DNA of 64,000 nt from Crossiella equi (GTDB lineage Bacteria > Actinomycetota > Actinomycetes > Mycobacteriales > Pseudonocardiaceae). The position numbers and the translations under genes were made by a program. The notes beneath the pieces are model-generated. The model was not told the DNA's origin. It saw only the letters and a list, made by a program, of their open reading frames with translations, and did no database searches. Below are positions 18,237 to 27,450 of the stretch, in pieces. The stretch is from NCBI RefSeq assembly GCF_017876755.1, contig NZ_JAGIOO010000001.1, positions 7,425,786 through 7,489,785 of the forward strand, in the 5' to 3' direction. Each line of letters begins with the position of its first letter. Positions within the stretch are counted from its first letter, which is position 1.

Positions 18237-19092
18237 GCCCGCCCCTGCACCCCACTGCGCTGAGCGGCACCGAAGCGCGGGCACCGAGGCAAGCGGCACA
18301 ACGCCGATCAGCACGAATCTTCCCGCGCAGGTGCTGCGCTGCCCAACACCGCCGCGCACCCGACCCAACCCTGCCCGGCTCCCCACCCCAAGGCCCCACA
18401 ACCGCCAGCCCAGGCCCAACCAAACCCCTACCTTGAGGGTTCGCACACGAGCAACACCCCCAACAACGGCCACCGAAGTCCTGAAAACCCAGCTTGTCCA
18501 GGATTCCAACCCTAAAAAAGCCGCTCCTGCGGTAGCTCGACCAGGTGAACCAAAACCCAACCCCCAAACCCCCGAACACGACCCTCAAGTTTTCGCCGAT
18601 TTCTTACGATCCGCTAGGAGAAGCGGTGTCGCGGGGCGGACAGCACAGCTGCACAGGAACCCCACCCAGGCACCCACAGCCACAAAAGCCAAGAGCCCAC
18701 CCAGCCCCGGCCAACAGCCAGCCCGGCCTCTTCCCGAGCTCCGGGCCAAGCCCCTCGCCAAGCCAGCGACACCCGCGCCCACCCAGGCAAGCCGTCATGA
18801 GCCGCAGCACTGCGGTACCGCGACCACCGACTGCTCTGCGCCACTGTCACTGCGCCACTGTCACTGCGCCACTGTCACTCGCGGGCTGAAGCCATGACGA
18901 GCTGGTGCCAGGCAGCTGGCGGACGGCGTGAGCCGGAGCCCGGCGCACAAGCATCGCGAGGCCGGGCTCGCCACGCACGCGCTGGGCGACATGGCCCGGC
19001 CATACCGTGGACCAGGCCAGGCGTGGCCGCCGGTCACCGTGGGGGATGCGGCAAGTTCTCCGAAGCCGGGAAAGAGTCCGAAGCCGGGAAAG
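18237..19092. other. Long non-coding interval with short tandem repeats
   Basis: Between uvrB and the acylase terminator no convincing gene was found. The longest open frame (18331-18897, plus) encodes only Pro/Thr/Ala/Arg-rich low-complexity sequence without a ribosome site. The strand is strongly C- and A-rich from 18340 to 18800, unlike neighbouring genes. Two small tandem repeats lie near its right end (18837-18879 and 19059-19094). Confidence 0.6.
18837..18879 (+). repeat. 14-bp tandem repeat, about three copies
   Basis: Unit CCACTGTCACTGCG repeated at 18841, 18855 and (partial) 18869, preceded by a TGCG. It is in the non-coding interval after uvrB. Confidence 0.85.
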
Positions 19093-19094
19093 AG
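19059..19094 (+). repeat. 18-bp tandem duplication
   Basis: TCCGAAGCCGGGAAAGAG occurs twice back to back, immediately beside the acylase terminator hairpin. Confidence 0.85.
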
Positions 19095-19135
19095 GCGGAC
19101 ACGGCGTGGCAGGGGCCTGCACGCCGTGTCCGCCT
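19093..19135 (-). terminator. Terminator of the acylase gene
   Basis: A 16-bp perfect stem, 19093-19108 with 19120-19135, loop 11 nt, 16 bp beyond the acylase stop; on the minus strand it is followed by CTCTTTCCC. Confidence 0.7.
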
Positions 19136-19150
19136 TGTCTCGTGACGGGA

Positions 19151-21523
19151 CTACTCGGTGATCTGCCGGGCCCGGCCCATCGGCTGGCCCGGGGCGCACA
19201 GCAGGCCGGGCAGCCACTGCTTCGCGGAGAAGCGGGCGGTCTGGTCGGCGTGGTGCTTGCTGAGCGGGTTGCTGGACTGCGAGCTGGCCAGCAGGGTCCT
19301 GGCCTCCGGGCAGCCCCGGCCGTCGAACTCGACCACCATCAGGAAACTGGTGCCGTCACCGACGTCGACGTTGCCCGCCTGGTCCCGGCTGGTGTTGATC
19401 ATGTTGTAGACGCCCGCCGAGTTGCGGCCACCGTGTATCGGCAGCCGCTTGCCGTCGCGCCGCACGTACTGGTAGTCGCCGAGCGCGGCGTCCGGGCGCA
19501 CGCCCCGGGCGGCCAGGGCGGCGACCGCGTCGGCGAAGGCGGTGCGGATCTTGGGCTGCTTGACGTTGAGCGTGTTCGGCGTGGTCACCGGCTCCAGGAC
19601 GTTGAACGGCACCACCCACGGGGCGACCCCGGAGGCGTTGACGCGCGTCCAGAACTCGTCGAAGAGCGCCCCGCCGCGGCTGTCCACGTTGTAACGGCGG
19701 TCCCAGTTGGCCAGGGCGGTGCAGGAGGCACCGACCTCGACCCACTCGCCCTTGGCGGTCTGCGCCCGCCCGTCCGGGAAGGAACGGCACAGCGCGGTGA
19801 CGTCCTTGGCCGAGATCTCGGCGAGGGAGGACCGGTTGTCCAGGGACAGCGACATCGTGTTGGCCAGGTCGAAGCCCCGGCGGCCCAGGCCGTCCACACC
19901 CGCGAGGCGTTCGTGGATGGCCAGCAGGCCCATGCGGGTGCGGGCGGAGCGCTCGGAGTCGCCGACGCCGAAGATCCGCGGCAGCCGCAGCTGCTGGTCC
20001 GGGTTGGTCAGCCAGTGCGAGTCGTTGGAGTTGGTGACGAAGTCCTTGCGCAGCAGCACCGGCATCCGCTGCGGCCCGAACGTGCCCGGGACCAGCGCCT
20101 TCCGGTCCTTGCCCCAGGCGCAGGCGGCGCGGCTGCCGTCCAGCACGGGCAGTCCCATCTCGGCGAAGAACTGCCTGCCCAGCGGGGTGTTGCAGCGGGC
20201 GGCGAGCTCGTCGGTCACGTGCGGCACGGCCTGCACCCCGGCGAAGAGCGCCCAGCCGTCCTTGTCCACCGCGATCGTGTTGGCGTAGGGCATGCCGTCG
20301 CCCTCGGTCAGCCCGCGCAGGATGTCCTTGGCCGAACGGGCCTTCGGGTAGTCGGTGGGCACGTTCAGCCCGCGCAGCGAACCGAAGTTGGCATCGGCCA
20401 GCACGTAGGCGCTGCTCGTGGTCCAGGGCAGGTCCCGGATCTGCGAGCCGGTGCGCCAGTTGCTGGTCAGGAACGTGGTCAGCACCTGGCCGTAGCGGGT
20501 GGAGTAGATCGTGCGGGACTGCTCGGACAGCTTCCCGTCCTTGCCCAGCACCGGCACGGCGAACGTGCGGGCGATCATCTTCTCCGGCCTGCCGTCGACG
20601 AGGTAGCTCGTCGGGTCGCCGGGCACCAGCTTCAGCTCGTACAGGTTGTAGGACAGGGCCGCGGAGATGGTGTTCATCCACGCGGTGTTCTTGGTGTACC
20701 CGGCATAGGTGACCGGGGAGCCGACCAGCTGCGCGCCGTCCACGTCCCACTTGCCCGGCACCGTGGTGCGCGCCTGCCAGAAGGAGTACGGGCCGTGCCA
20801 GGGCACGTGCGGGTTGGCCAGCAGCACGCTGCCCCCGCGGTCGGTGGTGGCCTGTGAGCCGACCGCGATCGCGTTGCTGCCACGGGCCGCGACGCTCTCC
20901 GGGGCCTTGTCCGGGCCGCCCTTGGCCTTGGGGGCACCGGGCGGGGTGGCGGTGGTGATGCCGTACAGACCGCGGTTGACCCCGTCGGCCAGGCCCAGGT
21001 AATAGGAGCGGAAGACGTCCATCTCGGTGACCGGGCGCACCCAGGCGGCGTCCTTGCACGCCGGGTCGGTGCGCTGGCCTTCCCGCAGGTAGCGGTTGTA
21101 CCCGGCGGCGTAGCCGCGCACCAGCTCGCGCACGTCGCGGTCCGGGCCCCAGGGGGCGGGCTTGGCGAGGACCTGCTCGACCTCGCGGGTGGCGATGACC
21201 TCTCGGGTGTGCGCGTCGGACTCGACCGTGCCCCACGGCGCCACCGCGGTCTGCCGGTCGCCGAGGAAGGCGGCCATCTCCCCGCTGGCGGCGAGGAAGA
21301 CCTCGGCCATCATGCACAGGTGGTCCCGGGCCTTGGCGTAGCCGACGCCGTAGCCGATCCCGGCCTGCCCGGGGGCTGTGATGTGTGGCACGCCGTAGTC
21401 GGTGTAGGAGATCGTGGCGCGGAGCTGGGTTTCGTCAGCCGCCGAAGGGGCGGCGACGGCCACGGGGACCGTCACCGCGCCGACCAGGGCGAAGCTCGAT
21501 GCTAACGCGATGAAGCGCTTCAT
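19151..21523 (-). CDS. Secreted penicillin acylase family (Ntn) amidohydrolase
   Basis: 790 residues. ATG 21523 has a GGGGAG ribosome site and starts a Sec signal (MKRFIALASSFALVGAVTV). The family is made as a precursor that cuts itself into alpha and beta chains; the new N-terminal nucleophile is Ser in the motif RGSNAIAVG, about Ser216, with the usual Asn nearby and NDSHW later in the beta chain. The sequence is closest in style to aculeacin/acylhomoserine-lactone acylases, which remove acyl chains from lipopeptides or quorum signals. The natural substrate is unknown. The gene has its own 160-bp AT-richer upstream region, separate from the ABC genes. Confidence 0.92.
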   Translation of the reverse strand: MKRFIALASSFALVGAVTVPVAVAAPSAADETQLRATISYTDYGVPHITAPGQAGIGYGVGYAKARDHLCMMAEVFLAASGEMAAFLGDRQTAVAPWGTVESDAHTREVIATREVEQVLAKPAPWGPDRDVRELVRGYAAGYNRYLREGQRTDPACKDAAWVRPVTEMDVFRSYYLGLADGVNRGLYGITTATPPGAPKAKGGPDKAPESVAARGSNAIAVGSQATTDRGGSVLLANPHVPWHGPYSFWQARTTVPGKWDVDGAQLVGSPVTYAGYTKNTAWMNTISAALSYNLYELKLVPGDPTSYLVDGRPEKMIARTFAVPVLGKDGKLSEQSRTIYSTRYGQVLTTFLTSNWRTGSQIRDLPWTTSSAYVLADANFGSLRGLNVPTDYPKARSAKDILRGLTEGDGMPYANTIAVDKDGWALFAGVQAVPHVTDELAARCNTPLGRQFFAEMGLPVLDGSRAACAWGKDRKALVPGTFGPQRMPVLLRKDFVTNSNDSHWLTNPDQQLRLPRIFGVGDSERSARTRMGLLAIHERLAGVDGLGRRGFDLANTMSLSLDNRSSLAEISAKDVTALCRSFPDGRAQTAKGEWVEVGASCTALANWDRRYNVDSRGGALFDEFWTRVNASGVAPWVVPFNVLEPVTTPNTLNVKQPKIRTAFADAVAALAARGVRPDAALGDYQYVRRDGKRLPIHGGRNSAGVYNMINTSRDQAGNVDVGDGTSFLMVVEFDGRGCPEARTLLASSQSSNPLSKHHADQTARFSAKQWLPGLLCAPGQPMGRARQITE

Positions 21524-21685
21524 GTGGCTCCCCAGGTTGACGCTACGTAGGGTCATTGACACCAGGAGTAGCGAAAAACCTGGGTAGCTTGCAAGCCGGG
21601 GGAACAAAGTCAAGACGAATGGTTAAATTTCAATGCACGCTTGACCACTCTTGGTTGAGGTAGTTGTGTTGGTGTCTTTTCGTCA

Positions 21686-22564
21686 CTAACTGGTGATGTC
21701 CTTGTGGGCGAACCGGCGTGCGGCCAGCAGCAGGAAGAACGTGCCGTAGGCCAGCGCGGACAGCACCCCGCTGGCCATGCCGCTCCAGTCGATGTCGGTG
21801 GAGAGCAGGTCGGCCCAGGCGAAGCTGTAGTGCGTGGGCAGGTAGTTGCGCAGGCTGCCGAGGTCGGTGATCTGGTCCAGGATCTGGGACACGATGGAGA
21901 CCAGGGCGGCGCCGCCGACGGCCGAGAGCGGCGCGTCGGTGGACACCGACAGGTACAGGGCCAGCCCGGCCACCCAGAACAGGTGGACCATCAGGTACAG
22001 CATGGCCAGGCCCAGCGCGGACAGCCCGTCGGCCAGCTCCACGGACTCGCCGGTCGGGGTGACCATGTCCCCGGCCCCGTAGAAGAGCAGGCCGACGACC
22101 AGCGCCATGCCGGGCAGCACGACGAGCCCGGCGACGGCGAGGATCCCGGACACGACCGCCTTCTGCCGCAGCAGCCTGCCCCGGGGCACCGGGATGGCCA
22201 GCAGGTACTTCAGACTGGACCAGGAGGCCTCGCTGGCCACGGTGTCGCCGAAGAACAGGGCGACGACCACGACCAGCAGGAAGCTGGAGGAGGCGAACAG
22301 CGCGAAGGTCACGAAGTTCTGGCCGCTGGCGGTGGCCAGGTCGACGATGCCGCCCGCGCGCCGGGCGTTCTGGCTGGCGCCCAGCTCGAAGGCCAGCAGC
22401 AGCACGATCGGCAGCACCGCCAGCAGCGCCAGGGTGACCTGGGTGCGGCGCCGCCGCAGCTGGCGGGCCAGCTCGACCCGCAGCGGCAGCGTGCGCCCCG
22501 GCCGGTAGCCCTCGATGGACCCGTCGGCGGCGATCTCGCGATCGGTCAGCTCCGCGTTGCTCAC
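21686..22564 (-). CDS. ABC transporter permease (ABC-2 type)
   Basis: 292 residues with six predicted membrane helices: one after a basic N-terminal stretch (RQLRRRRTQ), then VTFALFASSSFLLVVVVALF and four more. ABC-2 permeases work as exporters or retention pumps. GTG 22564 overlaps the stop of the ATPase gene by four bases (GTGA), so the two are translated together. Partner ATPase is the C-terminal domain of that fused protein. Substrate unknown. Confidence 0.88.
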   Translation of the reverse strand: MSNAELTDREIAADGSIEGYRPGRTLPLRVELARQLRRRRTQVTLALLAVLPIVLLLAFELGASQNARRAGGIVDLATASGQNFVTFALFASSSFLLVVVVALFFGDTVASEASWSSLKYLLAIPVPRGRLLRQKAVVSGILAVAGLVVLPGMALVVGLLFYGAGDMVTPTGESVELADGLSALGLAMLYLMVHLFWVAGLALYLSVSTDAPLSAVGGAALVSIVSQILDQITDLGSLRNYLPTHYSFAWADLLSTDIDWSGMASGVLSALAYGTFFLLLAARRFAHKDITS

Positions 22565-25467
22565 TGCACGGTCTCCTCTCCGACGAGCTGCAGGAACGCG
22601 TCCTCGAGCCTGCGGCGCGGCCCGACCTGCTCGACCGCGATCCCGGCGGCGACCAGCGCGGTCACCGCGACCGAACGGGGCAGCGCGCCCAGGTCGGCGT
22701 GCACCAGGGTGCCCTCGGCGCCGACCTCGCCGACGCCCTCGACGGCCTTGAGCGCGAGCGCGGCCTCCTCGGGCCGGTCCACGCGGAAGGTGGCCTCGCC
22801 GCCCCCGGCGACGATCTCGGCTACCTCGCCCTCGGCGACCAGACGGCCGCGGTGCATGACCACCACGTGGCTGCAGGTCTGCTCGACCTCGGCCAGCAGG
22901 TGGCTGGACACCACGACGGTGCGGCCGGTCTCGGCGTAGCGGCGCAGCACGTCGCGCATGTGGTGGATCTGGGGCGGGTCCAGCCCGTTGGCCGGTTCGT
23001 CGAGCACCAGCAGGTCCGGCAGGCCGAGCATGGCCTGGGCGATGGCCAGGCGCTGGCGCATGCCCTGGCTGTAGGTGCCGACCTTGCGGCGCACCGCGGT
23101 GCCCAGGCCCGCGATCTCCAGGGCCTGCTCGAACTTGGCCTCCTCCACCGGACGACCGGTGGCCGCCCAGTACAGGTGCAGGTTCGCCGTACCGGACAGG
23201 TGCGGCAGGAACCCGGAACCCTCCACGAAGGAGCCGATCCGGGACAGCACCGGCGCACCGGAGTGCACGAGGTGGCCGAACACGCGGATCTCGCCCGCCG
23301 ACGGCTGCACCAGGCCCATGAGCATGCGCAGCGTGGTGGTCTTGCCCGCGCCGTTGGGGCCGAGCAGGCCGAGCACCATGCCGCGGCGCACGGTGAAGGA
23401 CAGGCCGTCCACCGCGGTCAGCCTGCCCGGGTAGGACTTGGTCAGGTCCCGGATCACCAGGGGCGTGTCCAGGAGGTCGGGGTCGACGTCGTCGGCGCGG
23501 CGGCGGCGGAACGCGGCCACCGCGGCCGCGATGGCCGCGACCACCAGCACGCCGCCGATCCCGGCCAGGGTGCCCCACGGCACGACCGTGGCCGAGCGGG
23601 TGCCGGGCACCACGGGCACGGCCAGGGCGCTGTCCCCGGCCAGGCCGACCCGGTACACCGCCGGGTCCACCGCGGCCGCGTAGGCCTGGTCGGTGGTGGC
23701 GGCGACCACGGCCAGCCGGTTGCCCTCGGCGACCGGGCGGACCACACCGGGCAGGGTCACGGTGACCTCGACCGGGGAGCCGTCCTGCGGCAGGTCCTTC
23801 ACCCGCACCGGGGCGACCGCGCCACCGGCCAGGGTGCGCTGGCCCTCCTTGGCGACCTCGTAGAGCTTGACGAACAGCACCGCCTCGCCCGGGTTGGGCT
23901 GGCCCGGCACCCCGGCCACCCGGAGGCGGACCTGCGGGGACCCGGCGATGACGACCTGTTCGGCCATGGGCTCGGTGGTGAAGGCGGCGAACTGGCCGGG
24001 GATGTCCACGGCGAGGTTCTGCGCGAGCGCGCTGGAACCGCTGCCGCCGCCGACCCGGCCGGTCAGGCCCGGCATGCCGCTCAGGGCCGCCGGGTTGCCG
24101 CCCGCCGGGTTCAGCACCGGCATGTCCTGGCCGGTCAGCGGCAGCCTGCGCTGCTGCGTGGCCTCGGTGCCGCCGGGCAGGCCCGGGTAGGCCGAGGCGG
24201 CCACGGTGCGCACGGACGGCCCGCCGGTGCGGCGGAAGGAGCCCTGCACGGCGTAGGAGAACCCGGCGCCCGGGTCGGTGCCGCGCCCGGCCAGGTGGAA
24301 GTCGAACCAGTCGCCGATCTCGCCGCGCAGCGAGGGACCGGGGGCGCCGCCGTCGTGGCCGCCCGCGTACCAGACGGTCTTGACCTTGCCCCCGGCCGCG
24401 GCGATCTGGCGGGCGTTCGCGTCGGCCTGGTCCAGGCCGAACAGTGTGTCCGCCTCGCCCTGCACCAGCATCGTGGGCACGCGGATGCCGCTGGTGATGC
24501 TGGCGGGGGAGGAACGGCTGAGCAGGTCCACAGTGGCCTGGGAGGCGCGGCCGGTGGTGGCCGCCTCGCGGTAGGCCGCGCACACCTCGGGGCGGAACCG
24601 GCCGCAGGTCAGCTCACCCTGCGGGGGCGCCTGCCGGCCGGCCTGGCCCTGGCCCGCGCCACCGGGGCCCTGGCCGCTCTCCCCGGCACCGGGCGACGGT
24701 TCCGGCTGGACCGAGGTCGTCGACCCCGGCTCCGGGGCCTCGCCGCGCGGTTCGCCACCGGCGACCGAGGCCGGGCCGAGCCCGGCGGAGAAGAACAGTC
24801 CGGCCCACACCCGCTTGAACACGCCGTCCGCGGCGAAGGCGCCCTGCGCGGGCGTCCCGGCGGCCAGCGGCTGGGTGGACCCGGCGTTGGGCAGCAGCGC
24901 CTGGTTGAGGTCGTTCCAGGTGATCACCGGGGCGATGGCGTCGACACGGCGGTCGTGCCCGGCGAGCATGAGGGCCAGCGCGCCGCCGTAGGAGCCGCCG
25001 GTGACACCGACCCTCGGGTCGTTGTCACCGTCCTTGCTGACCTCGGGCTGGCGGGCGAGCCAGTCGATGACCTGCTTGCCGTCCTCGACCTCGTAGTCGG
25101 GGGCGTTGAGGGCGATCTGGCCGGTGGAGGCGCCGAAGCCGCGGGCGGAGTAGGCGAGCACGACGAACCCGCGCTCGGCCAGCTCACGCGACTCGACCGC
25201 GACGCTGTTCTTGTTGCCGCCGAAGCCGTGCGCGACGATCACCGCGGGCGCCGGGGTGCGTTCGGGCACGTACAGCGTGGCGTCCAGCTGCACGGCCTCG
25301 TTCTTCTGCGGGCCGTCGACGACGTCGAGCTTCAGCTCGCGCTGCGCGACGGGTGGCTTCGCCTCGTCTTGTCGTGACCACCACAGCGCACCGCCGCCGC
25401 CTGCCACGAGCAAGGCGACCACGGCGACCAGGGACCACGTCCTGCGGGCTCGGGAGGGCCGGGACAC
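22561..25467 (-). CDS. Extracytoplasmic alpha/beta hydrolase fused to an ABC ATPase
   Basis: 968 residues in one frame. Residues 11-29 form an N-terminal anchor; about 45-390 is an alpha/beta hydrolase with nucleophile motif GGSYGG (Ser159), interrupted by a Gly/Pro/Gln-rich insert; about 440-620 resembles the C-terminal beta domain of X-Pro dipeptidyl peptidase/CocE proteins; 632-653 is a second membrane helix; then an ABC ATPase with GPNGAGKT (Lys709), signature YSQGMRQRL, Walker B LLVLDEPANGLDP and switch His in VVSSHLL. The topology places the hydrolase outside and the ATPase inside. It is coupled to the ABC-2 permease, suggesting export with processing of the cargo. Confidence 0.9.
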   Translation of the reverse strand: MSRPSRARRTWSLVAVVALLVAGGGGALWWSRQDEAKPPVAQRELKLDVVDGPQKNEAVQLDATLYVPERTPAPAVIVAHGFGGNKNSVAVESRELAERGFVVLAYSARGFGASTGQIALNAPDYEVEDGKQVIDWLARQPEVSKDGDNDPRVGVTGGSYGGALALMLAGHDRRVDAIAPVITWNDLNQALLPNAGSTQPLAAGTPAQGAFAADGVFKRVWAGLFFSAGLGPASVAGGEPRGEAPEPGSTTSVQPEPSPGAGESGQGPGGAGQGQAGRQAPPQGELTCGRFRPEVCAAYREAATTGRASQATVDLLSRSSPASITSGIRVPTMLVQGEADTLFGLDQADANARQIAAAGGKVKTVWYAGGHDGGAPGPSLRGEIGDWFDFHLAGRGTDPGAGFSYAVQGSFRRTGGPSVRTVAASAYPGLPGGTEATQQRRLPLTGQDMPVLNPAGGNPAALSGMPGLTGRVGGGSGSSALAQNLAVDIPGQFAAFTTEPMAEQVVIAGSPQVRLRVAGVPGQPNPGEAVLFVKLYEVAKEGQRTLAGGAVAPVRVKDLPQDGSPVEVTVTLPGVVRPVAEGNRLAVVAATTDQAYAAAVDPAVYRVGLAGDSALAVPVVPGTRSATVVPWGTLAGIGGVLVVAAIAAAVAAFRRRRADDVDPDLLDTPLVIRDLTKSYPGRLTAVDGLSFTVRRGMVLGLLGPNGAGKTTTLRMLMGLVQPSAGEIRVFGHLVHSGAPVLSRIGSFVEGSGFLPHLSGTANLHLYWAATGRPVEEAKFEQALEIAGLGTAVRRKVGTYSQGMRQRLAIAQAMLGLPDLLVLDEPANGLDPPQIHHMRDVLRRYAETGRTVVVSSHLLAEVEQTCSHVVVMHRGRLVAEGEVAEIVAGGGEATFRVDRPEEAALALKAVEGVGEVGAEGTLVHADLGALPRSVAVTALVAAGIAVEQVGPRRRLEDAFLQLVGEETVQ

Positions 25468-25601
25468 CTGGCCAAGTTATGCCAACGATGGTCACGGCGG
25501 TGTGTGGCCCGGCGGAATCGGTATAGATCCTTCTGAACTGGCAGGAATCGGGCACGGCGTGGCGAGGCGGGACACGCCGGGAAGATCAGTGCCCGGGAAC
25601 G

Positions 25602-25907
25602 TCAGCCAGCCGTGGCCACCGCGATGTCCAGCGCGTGCTCCACCCTCGGTGGCTCCCGCAGGTGGTCGCCGACCGCCTCGCGCCAGGCCAGGAACGCGTC
25701 GGAGCGGTAGAAGCCCTCGGTGTGGGACTCCAGCGCGTCCCACTCGCTGACCAGCACGAACTTGTCCGGGGTGGCGGTGGAGCGGACCAGGCGCACCGAC
25801 TGGCAGCCCTGGGCGGTGGCGATCTGCGGCAGCGCCTTGTCCACCGCGATCAGGAAGTCCTCCTCCGCACCCGGTGTGACCAGCAGTTCGGTGATGGTCA
25901 GGTACAC
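25602..25907 (-). CDS. ABM-type monooxygenase domain protein (copy 1)
   Basis: 101 residues with the ferredoxin-like antibiotic biosynthesis monooxygenase fold: ITELLVTPGAEEDF, GCQSVRLVRS, FVLVSEWDALESH and a C-terminal helix. Members include cofactor-free quinone-forming monooxygenases and many proteins of unknown role. GTG 25907 lies inside the preceding paralogue, giving a 10-bp overlap; the pair probably acts together as a heterodimer. Confidence 0.8.
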   Translation of the reverse strand: MYLTITELLVTPGAEEDFLIAVDKALPQIATAQGCQSVRLVRSTATPDKFVLVSEWDALESHTEGFYRSDAFLAWREAVGDHLREPPRVEHALDIAVATAG

Positions 25908-26182
25908 GGGTCACCGGCCGGGGTGAACAGCTCGCGCACCGGCGGGGCGGCGAAGAGCGTGCCCACCTCCTCCGGCCAGCACACCCCCGGGACGGCCGTT
26001 CGGGTGATCGTCTCCCATTCCACGAACAGGACGAACCGGCTCGGGTTCTCGACCAGCCTGGACAGCCGTGCGGAGCGGCAGCCCGGCTCGGCGAGCAGGC
26101 CCCGGACCGTGACCTCGGCGAACTCGCCGAAGCGTGCTTCCGCGCCCGGGCGGAGCAGGAGCTCGGTGATCTCCAGCACCAT
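25898..26182 (-). CDS. ABM-type monooxygenase domain protein (copy 2)
   Basis: 94 residues from ATG 26182, with AGGATCTC just upstream. Same small fold as its neighbour (LEITELLLRPGAE, GCRSARLSRLVENPSRFVLF, VEWETITR), so the two are tandem duplicates. The gene is divergent from terC and shares the 26183-26426 interval, which carries the riboswitch of terC on the other strand. Biochemical role unknown. Confidence 0.78.
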   Translation of the reverse strand: MVLEITELLLRPGAEARFGEFAEVTVRGLLAEPGCRSARLSRLVENPSRFVLFVEWETITRTAVPGVCWPEEVGTLFAAPPVRELFTPAGDPCT

Positions 26183-26278
26183 GCGGGAGATCCTTTCACC
26201 CCAAGGTGGTGTCCGACAGTGCTGAGGGTCACCCCTACTGGTGGACTTCAGGGTGCGCATGAGAACGTTACACCGCTT

Positions 26279-26377
26279 GGAGGGGAGTATTCCTTCGCGG
26301 CGACATCGTCATCACGGCAGCCCCCAGTGGCTTCCCGGTGTCGTCGGCCAGCCTCTGGTCTGGTGGAAGAGACCTCC
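26279..26377 (+). promoter_or_regulatory. yybP-ykoY type manganese riboswitch before terC
   Basis: The family landmarks are present: GGAGGGGAGTA at 26279-26289 and GGAAGAGACCTCC at 26365-26377. GGAGG (26279-26283) and CCTCC (26373-26377) form helix P1, bringing GGGGAGTA-side and AGACC-side loops together as in Mn2+ aptamers. It lies directly before terC, a known target class. The P1 3' strand with its flank, CCTCCGGT (26373-26380), is also the exact complement of ACCGGAGG (26414-26421), the terC ribosome site, so P1 formation on Mn binding would free translation. Confidence 0.8.
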
Positions 26378-26426
26378 GGTCAGCGGCGTGTGTCTAGTGG
26401 CGTGTGCCCATGAACCGGAGGTGAAC

Positions 26427-27434
26427 GTGCTCGTCCCCGCCTGGCTGTGGATCGCTACCGTGGTCGGTCTACTTGCTCTCATCGCGATCGACCTGGTGAT
26501 CGTCGACCGGAAGCCCCACGAGGTGACCATCGGCGAGGCGTCCCGCTGGGTCGTCTTCTACGTCGCCGCCGCGGTCCTGTTCGGACTCGGGCTCTGGTAC
26601 TTCTCGGGCAGCCAGTACGCCGGTGAGTTCTTCGCCGGGTACATCACCGAGTACTCGCTCAGCATCGACAACCTCTTCGTGTTCGTGATCATCATGAGCA
26701 CGTTCGCGGTGCCCTCGATCCACCAGCACAAGGTGCTGCTCATCGGCATCCTGTTGGCACTGGTCATGCGCGGTGGCTTCATCGCGGTCGGCGCCGCCCT
26801 CATCGAGCAGTTCAGCTGGGTCTTCTACCTCTTCGGCGGCTTCCTGCTCTACGTGGCCTACAAGCAGGCGCGGCAGGGCGAGGGCAACGAGGAGGAGTTC
26901 AAGGAGCCCAAGCTCGTCGGCTACGCCCGCAAGGTGCTGCCGGTGACCAAGGAGTACCAGGGCGCCAAGTCGTTCGTGAAGATCGACGGCAAGCGCTGGG
27001 TCACCCCGATGTTCATCGTCATGCTCGCCATCGGCCTGACCGACCTGCTCTTCGCCGTGGACTCGATCCCGGCGATCTTCGCCCTGACCAAGGAGCCCTA
27101 CCTGGTCTTCACCGCGAACGCCTTCGCGCTGATGGGCCTGCGGCAGCTGTACTTCCTCATCGGCGGTCTGCTGAACCGCCTCGTCTACCTGCACATCGGC
27201 TTGGCCGTGATCCTCGGGTTCATCGGCGTCAAGCTCGTGTTCGAGGCGCTGGCCAGCAACAACCTGCCCTTCCTCAACGGCGGCCAGCCCATCGCCTGGG
27301 CCCCGCACATCGGCATCGAGGTCTCGCTGCCGTTCATCATCGGCGTCCTGATCATCACCACCATCGCCAGCCTGCTCAAGACCAGGGGCGGCGGGAAGAA
27401 CAAGGACAAGGACGAGGCACCGGCCAACAGCTGA
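26427..27434 (+). CDS. TerC family membrane protein, probable Mn2+ exporter
   Basis: 335 residues, about eight to nine membrane helices. Family motifs: EYSLSIDNLFVFVII with acidic residues inside a helix, and GLTDLLFAVDSIPAIFALT in the mirror half, which form the metal site. TerC proteins are now linked to Mn2+ efflux and metalation of secreted proteins. The GTG at 26427 is preferred because GGAGGT lies 5-6 nt before it; another GTG at 26421 would overlap that site. The hydrophilic C-terminus ends in GGGKNKDKDEAP. Controlled by the leader at 26279. Confidence 0.93.
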   Translation: MLVPAWLWIATVVGLLALIAIDLVIVDRKPHEVTIGEASRWVVFYVAAAVLFGLGLWYFSGSQYAGEFFAGYITEYSLSIDNLFVFVIIMSTFAVPSIHQHKVLLIGILLALVMRGGFIAVGAALIEQFSWVFYLFGGFLLYVAYKQARQGEGNEEEFKEPKLVGYARKVLPVTKEYQGAKSFVKIDGKRWVTPMFIVMLAIGLTDLLFAVDSIPAIFALTKEPYLVFTANAFALMGLRQLYFLIGGLLNRLVYLHIGLAVILGFIGVKLVFEALASNNLPFLNGGQPIAWAPHIGIEVSLPFIIGVLIITTIASLLKTRGGGKNKDKDEAPANS

Positions 27435-27450
27435 CGATTGGCCTTGGCAG

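Noticed and set aside
14949-18560. A 1200-codon minus-strand open frame opposite uvrB and DUF5685
   Set aside because: Low-complexity composition from high-GC antisense; uvrB on the plus strand has complete helicase motifs.
18331-18897. Possible 188-residue protein after uvrB
   Set aside because: Pro/Thr/Arg-rich, no ribosome site, no recognisable motif, and includes the 14-bp tandem repeat.
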